Source: Alphaproteobacteria bacterium
Lineage (GTDB): Bacteria > Pseudomonadota > Alphaproteobacteria > Micavibrionales > Micavibrionaceae
Length of the DNA: 64,000 nucleotides
Direction: 5' to 3'
Assembly: GCA_016794145.1 (NCBI GenBank)
Contig: JAEUKP010000004.1
Coordinates: 1 to 64,000 of the forward strand
Shown: in pieces, positions 57,194-64,000 of the stretch
Position numbering within the stretch: position 1 is the first letter of the stretch
Layout: the number at the start of each line of letters is the position of its first letter
The notes under the pieces: generated by a model
Told to the model about the DNA's origin: nothing
What the model saw: the letters and a program-made list of their open reading frames with translations, nothing else
Database searches by the model: none
Position numbers and translations under genes: made by a program

Positions 57194-58510
57194 ATGCCTG
57201 ATCAATTTGATCCGGACCCAGATTTACAAAGGGTTCTGGATCGTTTAACGACCTATTATCCTCGTGCAATTGATCCTAATCTGGATCGGACGAATCGGTT
57301 GTTGAACGATCTTGGGTCCCCCCATTTATCTTTGCCTCCTGCGCTTCATGTTGCTGGAACGAATGGCAAAGGTTCTACTCTTTCGCTTATGAGGGCTGTT
57401 CTAGAGGCGGCAGGCTTAAGTTGTCATGTGATGACATCCCCCCACCTCGTTCATTTCAATGAACGGATTGTTCTGAATGGGAGCGAAATCGAAACATATG
57501 AATTGATCAAGTTGATCGAGGAGGTCGAGGGGGTCAATAAAGGTCAGGAAACGACCTCATTCGAGATCATTACGGCGGCGGGCTTTCTTGCTTTTTCAAG
57601 AAAACCTGCAGATTTATGCCTTATAGAAGTTGGAATGGGGGGGCGATATGACGCAACGAACGCCATCGTATCGCCGCTTGCTACGACGATTACGGTTATT
57701 TCCCGAGATCATGTCAAATTCCTGGGAAATAATCTGGCCGATATTGCACGTGAAAAAGCCGGAATTATCAAACAAAACACCCCTTGTATTATAGGGCCCC
57801 AGATTCGCGAGGGGCTTGTTGCAGGTGTGATGGATGTGTTTGAAGATGTTGCGGCTGCGGCTTCGGCGCCGCTTTATCGTCATGGGATCGAATGGTCTTA
57901 TGATATTCTTCCTGATCGCTTTATTCTTCATACACAAAGCAATTTTTATGAATTCCCAAGGCCGAATTTACGTGGAGATCATCAATTCGGGAATGCAGCG
58001 ACTGCGGCGATGACCCTCCTTACGATTCAAGATCGCTTGCCTTTGCCTTTATCTTCATTTGAATATGGATTGACCCATGCGAAATGGCCAGGGCGGTTGG
58101 AACGGTTAACGTCAGGACCATTGGTTGATCTTTTGCCATCGCATATCGAACTGTGGATTGATGGGGGGCATAATGATAGTGGGGGAATGGTTTTATCAAA
58201 TCAGGCGGATCAATGGTCTTTGGACGATGGAAAACCTCTTCACGTGATTCTAGGAATGTTGAACACCAAGAACCCATGTGAATTTGCGCAGGCACTTTTA
58301 CCCAAAACAGAATCAGCGCAAGCGATCACGATTCCTGACCAACCCCTCAGCCTAACAGCAGATGAGCTGTCTGGAGCATTAAAAATCCCCGCAGCCGATT
58401 CATTATTTCATGCTGTTAAAACGGTTGCATTGAAAGAAGAAAGACCATCTCGTCTTTTAATAACAGGGTCCCTTTACCTTATGGGGTATATTTTGGCCAA
58501 GAACAGTTAA
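57194..58510 (+). CDS. folC: Dihydrofolate / folylpolyglutamate synthase
   Basis: 438 residues from the ATG at 57194; an in-frame ATG at 57164 would overlap accD. Adds glutamate to dihydropteroate and folates. P-loop HVAGTNGKGSTLSLM, the Mur-ligase-type MTSPHLVHFNERI, and LIEVGMGGRYDATNAI. Likely translated from the accD transcript. Confidence 0.93.
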   Translation: MPDQFDPDPDLQRVLDRLTTYYPRAIDPNLDRTNRLLNDLGSPHLSLPPALHVAGTNGKGSTLSLMRAVLEAAGLSCHVMTSPHLVHFNERIVLNGSEIETYELIKLIEEVEGVNKGQETTSFEIITAAGFLAFSRKPADLCLIEVGMGGRYDATNAIVSPLATTITVISRDHVKFLGNNLADIAREKAGIIKQNTPCIIGPQIREGLVAGVMDVFEDVAAAASAPLYRHGIEWSYDILPDRFILHTQSNFYEFPRPNLRGDHQFGNAATAAMTLLTIQDRLPLPLSSFEYGLTHAKWPGRLERLTSGPLVDLLPSHIELWIDGGHNDSGGMVLSNQADQWSLDDGKPLHVILGMLNTKNPCEFAQALLPKTESAQAITIPDQPLSLTADELSGALKIPAADSLFHAVKTVALKEERPSRLLITGSLYLMGYILAKNS

Positions 58511-58541
58511 GGTAAAAACCGGGTTCAATTGATCAAAAGCG

Positions 58542-59063
58542 TTATTTCTTACGGAATTTATCCAAAGAGATGACTTCACCACTTGTATTGGAGTCCGCTT
58601 TACCTTTTGTGCCTTTTCCTTTGCCTTTTGGGGCAGAGCCATCATCGTCGGGGGTGTCATCAAATTGAGACATCCCTGAGTCCTGATTCTCTGCCATTTC
58701 ACCGAGAGGCTGGAATTGGAGGGCAAAGTTCACAGAGGGATCAGCAAAGATTGTGATAGCAGCCAAAGGAATAATAAGTCGCTCTGGGATATTGTTAAAA
58801 GACAGGGTGACACCCATACTGACATCATCAACGGTCAGATTTTCGAATTGATATTGCAAGACAATGGTCATATCCCCTGGATAACGTTCACGCAAATAAT
58901 CAGGGATCTGCACACCCGGGAAATCAGTCATAAAAGTAATATAAAAATGGTGATCACCCGGCAGTCCACGGCCTTGGACTTCTGTAATGGCTTGACGGAC
59001 AACACCGCGTAAGGCGGATTCAACCATTTTATCGTAGCGAAGGGTAGTATCATCAATCTTCAT
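58542..59063 (-). CDS. sspB: ClpXP adaptor SspB, alphaproteobacterial type
   Basis: 173 residues. SspB-alpha delivers ssrA-tagged proteins to ClpXP. Fold segments GDHHFYITFMTDFPGVQIPD and MTIVLQYQFENLTVD. A flexible acidic then lysine-rich linker (about 125-165) leads to the short C-terminal tail VISLDKFRKK, the region that docks on ClpX. Convergent with folC, 31 bases apart. Confidence 0.9.
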   Translation of the reverse strand: MKIDDTTLRYDKMVESALRGVVRQAITEVQGRGLPGDHHFYITFMTDFPGVQIPDYLRERYPGDMTIVLQYQFENLTVDDVSMGVTLSFNNIPERLIIPLAAITIFADPSVNFALQFQPLGEMAENQDSGMSQFDDTPDDDGSAPKGKGKGTKGKADSNTSGEVISLDKFRKK

Positions 59064-59410
59064 GGGAACACTTAATCTGCTTTGCTTAAATCATAAAAGA
59101 ATCACTTCTTAAGGTATAAACGGCAAGCTGTGATTTGGCAAGATCAGCAAACCAGACTCTTGAAGATCAATAAAAATTCACATAATTGATGAAATTAAAT
59201 TTGCCTTATAATAATGTTAACAATTTGGTATCATCATCATCGAATATACCACTTCTCGTTGTATTTTTCATCTGTGGTATATTTCTAATCTGCGTTTCTG
59301 AGTGCATTCGCGTCCAGATTTCTCTGCGAACTCTTTATCTGTGTCCCGCATCTGTGTCCCGCTACCATTCCGCAACTTCATACGTAAGATCCATAGAAAG
59401 CCTTTCTATT

Positions 59411-61054
59411 ATGCAGATTAAAACAAAATTCATTCTCCTCAGTATTGCTCTTTTTGTAATGTCATTGATTGCAGGTACCCTGAACTTTATCGGCGGGCGT
59501 GTTGATGCAGAACAGCAAACGGCGATGATTGTCAATCAGCATCACATGAATGCAGATATGATGCATGATGGAATTCGTGGGAACGTCTACAGTGCATTGG
59601 TAGCATCCAAAAATGGTGATCAGGCGTTGTTGAAGGCGTCGCAGCAGGAAGTTCTGGCAATGTCGGATGAATTCAAACAAGCCGTTGCAGACAATTTGAA
59701 CGCTCGAATCCCATCAAACATTCAGGAGCAATTCTTTAAAATTAATCAATCTGTCATAGATTATACAGATTTCAGTTATAATATCTCTACCAAGGCTAGC
59801 AATTACGATGTCGCCGTTGCGATGTTACCCAAATTTGATGAGGTTTTCGGAGTATTGGAAGAAGATCAGGCAAAACAAACTGATTTGATTCTCGAATGGT
59901 CATCACGGTTAGGCCAGAAAGCGAAAGCTTTGTCGATTGCGATTAATATGTCTTTGGTTTTATGCCTCTTGATTGCTGTGTCTTTGGTGACATATGCAGC
60001 AATCGGCTTATTTAAGCCATTAAGCGTTATGCTGGGTTTGATGCAAATGCTTTCCAATAAAGATTTGACGATTCAAATTCCATACACAGAGAGACCGGAT
60101 GAGATGGGTCATATGGCGCGTATCCTCGAATTTTTCAAAAGGACCCTTATTGAACAAAGAAAGATTGCAGATGAGGAAGCTCGGAACTTAATACATGAGC
60201 GTGAAGAGCGTGAGTTTGTAGAAGGAAAAACAAATGCATTCGATATCAGATCTGCCGAAATGATTGAAACATTGACAGGTGCAGCACGAAAAATTAATAC
60301 AACAGCGGCTCAGTTAACAACGGCATCATCAGAAACAATCGATGCAAGCCAGATTGTCAATATTGTTGCAACAGAAGCGAATCAAAGCGTCCAATTGGTT
60401 GCTGCTGCAACAGAAGAACTAAGTGCAAGTAGTAACGTGATTTCCCAGCAAATATCAAGCGTTGCAGAAAAGGCAAGTCGCGCATCATCGGCTGCAACCA
60501 GTACAAGCGATCAGGTAAGTGAGCTGAATATATTGGCGGATTCTATTGGAGAGGTAATCGGTGCCATTAAATCAATTGCGGAGCAAACAAATCTTTTGGC
60601 ATTGAACGCAACAATTGAAGCTGCGCGTGCAGGGGATGCCGGTAAAGGATTTGCCGTTGTTGCGGATGAGGTTAAAAAACTGGCGAGCGAGACTGCCGGA
60701 AAAACAGTCGAGATAGATGAACGTATTGCAAAAATTCAAAATGCAATCCGTCACACAGTCGATGCAGTGCAGAGGATTATTGGAGATGTTCGCGAAATTG
60801 ATCATGCAACAGGTGAAGTCGCGCGGGTTATCGAAGAGCAAAATGCGGCGACAGCAGAAATTGGTCAGAATCTATCAAATGCATCTAATCGTACGCAGCA
60901 AGTTTCAGGCAATATTTCTGATGTTATTAATAACGCAGAACAAACGACAGAGGCTGCGCTCGACTTGAATGCGGCTGCTGCCGAACTGTCAGAGATCGCA
61001 GACACATTTAAGCGGGAAACAGCGGCTTTTATTCATGATGTTGTCGGGAAGTAA
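59411..61054 (+). CDS. Methyl-accepting chemotaxis protein
   Basis: 547 residues from the ATG at 59411; the open frame continues upstream to 59186, but that part lacks receptor features. First membrane helix about 5-27, periplasmic four-helix-like domain about 28-185, second helix about 180-205, HAMP about 205-255, then the methylation and signalling region with [20 protein letters not shown] and [18 protein letters not shown]. No C-terminal CheR-docking pentapeptide. An intact counterpart of the frameshifted receptor at 14.4 kb, with a different sensor domain. Confidence 0.9.
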   Translation: MQIKTKFILLSIALFVMSLIAGTLNFIGGRVDAEQQTAMIVNQHHMNADMMHDGIRGNVYSALVASKNGDQALLKASQQEVLAMSDEFKQAVADNLNARIPSNIQEQFFKINQSVIDYTDFSYNISTKASNYDVAVAMLPKFDEVFGVLEEDQAKQTDLILEWSSRLGQKAKALSIAINMSLVLCLLIAVSLVTYAAIGLFKPLSVMLGLMQMLSNKDLTIQIPYTERPDEMGHMARILEFFKRTLIEQRKIADEEARNLIHEREEREFVEGKTNAFDIRSAEMIETLTGAARKINTTAAQLTTASSETIDASQIVNIVATEANQSVQLVAAATEELSASSNVISQQISSVAEKASRASSAATSTSDQVSELNILADSIGEVIGAIKSIAEQTNLLALNATIEAARAGDAGKGFAVVADEVKKLASETAGKTVEIDERIAKIQNAIRHTVDAVQRIIGDVREIDHATGEVARVIEEQNAATAEIGQNLSNASNRTQQVSGNISDVINNAEQTTEAALDLNAAAAELSEIADTFKRETAAFIHDVVGK

Positions 61055-61099
61055 AAGGCAAGGAACCTGCTCCCCAATGATCACGAGCAGGATGGAGAA

Positions 61100-62035
61100 T
61101 TAGTCTTGTTGATCTGAGCGGGTTAAGCGGAGAAAGACATCTTCCAAATCTTGATCTTTTGTCGAAAGATCAATGATTGAAAGACCTGCGGTTTGAACCT
61201 TGGATATAATCTGGCCTGCAGTGATCAGTTTTGGATCAAAATAAATCGTAAAACTGTCTTCTGTCTTTGCTTTAATGGATAGATCCTTAAGCGACGGGGG
61301 AAGATGTGTTATATTTTCTGCAACACGGATTCTGATCTCCTTTCCGTCGACACGTGACAATAATGTTGATTTGTCTTCATCAACAATAATTTTCCCATGA
61401 TTGATGATGGCGATCCGATCGCATAATTCTTCTGCCTCTTGCAGATAATGTGTTGTTAGCAAAATGGTCACGCCTTTCTTGTTCAAGGCGCGCACATTGT
61501 CCCATAATTGGTTGCGCAGCTCTACATCGACACCTGCCGTTGGTTCATCAAGAACAAGGATAGGTGGAGAATGTACCATGGCTTTGGCAAGCATTAAACG
61601 GCGGCGCATCCCCCCGGAAAGTGAACGTGTATAAGCATTTGCTTTGTCAGATAGGCCGACCATTTTTAAAAGTTCGTCTGATCGACGCTCTGCTTTCGGA
61701 ACCCCGTAAAGCCCAGCTTGGAGGTCAAGAATTTTGCGGGGGGAAAAGAAGGGGTCAAAGTTAATTTCCTGTGGAACAATTCCGATATTCGCGCGCGTTT
61801 GGCGTGGGTTTTCATCAATATCTGTTTTCCAAATGGAAACACTTCCTGATGTTTTCAGGACCAATCCGGCTAAGATGTTGATTAATGTAGATTTGCCTGC
61901 GCCATTTGGTCCGAGTAACCCGTAGATAGTTCCAGCAGGAATTGTAAGCTGGATATCTTCCAATGCAACTTTTTGCGCGCTTTTACCGGATGCGGCATAT
62001 GTTTTGTGAAGATTTTTGATTTCAATTGCATTCAT
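61100..62035 (-). CDS. ABC-2 type transporter ATPase
   Basis: 311 residues. Walker A GLLGPNGAGKSTLINIL, signature LSGGMRRRLMLAKAM, Walker B ILVLDEPTAGVD, H-loop LLTTHYLQEAEELCD. The C-terminal 80 residues are the regulatory extension usual in drug or polysaccharide exporters. No ABC-2 permease is adjacent: trpB is seven bases upstream and the chemoreceptor lies downstream. The substrate is unknown. Confidence 0.88.
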   Translation of the reverse strand: MNAIEIKNLHKTYAASGKSAQKVALEDIQLTIPAGTIYGLLGPNGAGKSTLINILAGLVLKTSGSVSIWKTDIDENPRQTRANIGIVPQEINFDPFFSPRKILDLQAGLYGVPKAERRSDELLKMVGLSDKANAYTRSLSGGMRRRLMLAKAMVHSPPILVLDEPTAGVDVELRNQLWDNVRALNKKGVTILLTTHYLQEAEELCDRIAIINHGKIIVDEDKSTLLSRVDGKEIRIRVAENITHLPPSLKDLSIKAKTEDSFTIYFDPKLITAGQIISKVQTAGLSIIDLSTKDQDLEDVFLRLTRSDQQD

Positions 62036-62042
62036 GGGAGGG

Positions 62043-63242
62043 CTATAATTTCAAGAGTTCTGCAACGCGTGGGACATCCTTATCCCCTCGACCACACAAA
62101 TTCATTACAATAATCTGATCTTTACCCATGTTACCTGCTATTTTCAGGATATGGGCAAAAGCATGAGATGGTTCAAGAGCCGGGATAATGCCTTCATAGC
62201 GGGATAATTTCTGGAATGCGTCGACAGCTTCATTATCGGTAACAGAGACATATTCAGCGCGTCCTGTTTCATGCAGCCATGAATGTTCGGGACCAATGCC
62301 CGGATAATCAAGCCCAGCTGAAATCGAATGCCCTTCTTCGATTTGCCCGTCTTCGTTTTGAAGAAGATAGGTTCTATTTCCATGTAGAACCCCCGGGCGT
62401 CCGCCTGTCAGGCTTGCGGCATGTTCTTTGGTATGAACACCGTGGCCACCGGCTTCAACCCCAATCAATCGGACAGTCTGATCATCTATAAACGGATAGA
62501 ATAGTCCGATAGCGTTTGATCCTCCACCGATGCAAGCAACGCAGGCATCCGGTAATCGGCCTTCGCGGTCCAGTATTTGTTCTTTTGTTTCGGTTCCAAT
62601 AATACTTTGAAAGTCACGTACCATCATGGGATAAGGGTGTGGGCCTGCTGCCGTTCCGATGATGTAATATGTATCATGTACATGAGCAACCCAATGCCGG
62701 AGGGCTTCGTTCATGGCATCTTTTAGGGTCCCTGCACCGGCAGTCACGGCTCTGACGTCTGCACCTAACAATTTCATCCGGAAAACATTCGGTTTTTGGC
62801 GTTCGATATCCGTAGCGCCCATAAAAATAGTGCAAGGCATTCCAAATAAGGCGCAGACCGTGGCTGTTGCAACACCATGTTGTCCAGCCCCTGTTTCTGC
62901 AATAATACGGGTTTTTCCCATACGGCGGGCCAATAAAATTTGTCCGATACAGTTGTTGATTTTATGGGATCCGGTGTGATTCAGCTCATCCCGTTTAAAA
63001 TAGATCTTGGCCCCCCCCAGAATTTCAGTTGTTTTTTGTGCAAAATAAAGGGGGCTGGGACGGCCAATATAATCACGATTTAATCGATTAAAATCGGCCA
63101 GAAAAGAGGGGTCGTCTTTTGCGAGGGAATAGGCTTTTTCTACATCCAGAATCAAGGGCATCAGGGTTTCTGCCACATAGCGGCCACCGAAAATTCCAAA
63201 GTGCCCATTCTCATCGGGCTGATTTTGAAGCGTATTTTTCAT
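62043..63242 (-). CDS. trpB: Tryptophan synthase, beta subunit
   Basis: 399 residues. Makes tryptophan from indole and serine using PLP. The PLP lysine lies in [16 protein letters not shown], with the glutamate in [12 protein letters not shown] and the phosphate loop GGGSNAIG. It is separated from trpA by about 6 kb and lies on the opposite strand, with an unrelated ABC ATPase directly downstream. Confidence 0.97.
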   Translation of the reverse strand: MKNTLQNQPDENGHFGIFGGRYVAETLMPLILDVEKAYSLAKDDPSFLADFNRLNRDYIGRPSPLYFAQKTTEILGGAKIYFKRDELNHTGSHKINNCIGQILLARRMGKTRIIAETGAGQHGVATATVCALFGMPCTIFMGATDIERQKPNVFRMKLLGADVRAVTAGAGTLKDAMNEALRHWVAHVHDTYYIIGTAAGPHPYPMMVRDFQSIIGTETKEQILDREGRLPDACVACIGGGSNAIGLFYPFIDDQTVRLIGVEAGGHGVHTKEHAASLTGGRPGVLHGNRTYLLQNEDGQIEEGHSISAGLDYPGIGPEHSWLHETGRAEYVSVTDNEAVDAFQKLSRYEGIIPALEPSHAFAHILKIAGNMGKDQIIVMNLCGRGDKDVPRVAELLKL

Positions 63243-63387
63243 GTTTTGTTTCCTATGCTTTGTTTTCGCACAAACAGGCCGACAAAGAAAGGGCTCTGGG
63301 TAATTTTTTTAACTTATTTCTCCCCCCTTGAGAGTGCCGATTGACCGTGCTAGATAATGAGAAATCGTTTAATGAAATGGAATTTTT

Positions 63388-63906
63388 ATGAAACATTATT
63401 TGTCCTTTTTGATTATGTCTGTGGCTTTCTTGCTCTCTGCCTGTTCGGGTGTTGATTCTGAGGCAAAATACCCGACGGGGGCTGATCGGTCCGCAACAGG
63501 TGGAGATATTTACGCAGAATCGCCAAGTATCTTCGGTAAAGGTGGGTTAAGTTTTCTTGGTGGCAAAGATAAAAAATCTGATGGGTCTGTCCTTGTTAAT
63601 ACATATTTGTGGCGTGCGGCTTTGGATACCGTGTCCTTTATGCCTTTGGCATCCGCGGACCCTTTTGGAGGAACAATTATTACAGATTGGTACTCTGCCC
63701 CTGAAACCCCTACTGAGCGCACAAAGTTAAATGTCTTTATTCTGGGCGGGGATTTGGCGGTATCGTCTCTTTCTGTTAAAGTGTTTCGTCAGGTAAAATC
63801 AACCGGTGGATGGCAGGACGCAGCCGTCTCCAACGAAACAGCAACCAAACTTGAAGATGCCATTTTTACCCGTGCGCGCGAAATGAAAATTGCTGAAAAT
63901 AATTAG
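63388..63906 (+). CDS. DUF3576 lipoprotein
   Basis: 172 residues. Lipobox LLSAC with Cys19 as the acylated residue. Mature part includes YLWRAALDTVSFMPLASADP and TKLNVFILGGDLAVSSLSVK, the DUF3576 core found in alphaproteobacteria, usually next to leuS. Likely outer-membrane attached; exact function unknown. It is divergent from trpB, with 145 bases between them. Confidence 0.85.
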   Translation: MKHYLSFLIMSVAFLLSACSGVDSEAKYPTGADRSATGGDIYAESPSIFGKGGLSFLGGKDKKSDGSVLVNTYLWRAALDTVSFMPLASADPFGGTIITDWYSAPETPTERTKLNVFILGGDLAVSSLSVKVFRQVKSTGGWQDAAVSNETATKLEDAIFTRAREMKIAENN

Positions 63907-64000
63907 GAAAAATGATTTTCATAATAAATAAGGCTGGCTTTTTGGTAACTGAATTTTAAGGACTTTCGCATAAAACTAGAACATGACAATCCTGTCATTC

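Noticed and set aside
59186..59410. N-terminal extension of the chemoreceptor frame
   Set aside because: It adds an extra hydrophobic stretch and low-complexity sequence not seen in receptors, and the ATG at 59411 starts the usual first membrane helix.
1..64000. CRISPR arrays, prophage or replication origin
   Set aside because: No regularly spaced repeats, no phage structural genes and no DnaA-box cluster were seen; only two transposase remnants and tandem receptor genes.

Overview
The window reads as an ordinary chromosomal stretch of a moderately AT-rich alphaproteobacterium. Markers for this class are an alpha-type SspB adaptor, a DivL-type kinase with tyrosine at the phospho-acceptor site, a 180 kDa-class NAD-glutamate dehydrogenase, an SdhAF4/DUF1674 protein, a DUF3576 lipoprotein, and the trpA-accD-folC order. 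I cannot place it to order from sequence alone.

Layout. 0-13.4 kb: the right end of an IS5-type element that truncates a small gene, then a DMT permease, putA, purD and pheS-trhP-pheT, followed by two unknown envelope proteins. 13.4-16.1 kb: a decayed IS481-type transposase and a chemoreceptor gene broken by one frameshift. 16.3-23.2 kb: sdhC-sdhD, four tandem paralogous periplasmic amino-acid-type binding proteins, sdhA, and an amino-acid ABC permease; sdhB is absent. 23.5-27.6 kb: a porin, a small ORF with a ubiquitin-like fold pattern, rlmB, tRNA-Tyr, an asparaginase-like gene with an amber codon, and tRNA-Trp. 27.7-33.5 kb: a membrane protein, mutL, sdhAF4, chorismate mutase, divL and an Smr protein. 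33.5-38.8 kb: unknown genes (one frameshifted over a pentanucleotide repeat), a LysR/nitroreductase divergent pair, and a gene-poor stretch with RNA hairpins. 38.9-51.2 kb: ahcY, fadD, a double cold-shock protein, NAD-GDH, an ECF sigma/putative anti-sigma/EF-hand cluster, and acs. 51.3-55.1 kb: the amino-acid ABC ATPase preceded by three intact binding proteins and one internally deleted one, separated by repeated palindromic elements. 55.3-64 kb: trpA-accD-folC, sspB, a second chemoreceptor, an orphan ABC-2 ATPase, inverted trpB, and a DUF3576 lipoprotein.

The strongest system-level signal is the expansion of one binding-protein family: seven intact copies and one remnant in two arrays. The only matching permease lies beside one array and the only matching ATPase beside the other, about 28 kb away. 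All seven intact copies share a cysteine pair that suggests a disulfide. The repeats in the second array explain how copies are gained and lost. The oddest single gene is the 86-codon ORF at 24967-25227, whose second half aligns with ubiquitin without gaps. Several genes are disrupted by single events (IS insertion, frameshifts, an amber codon, an internal deletion), so this genome is actively losing or switching accessory genes.
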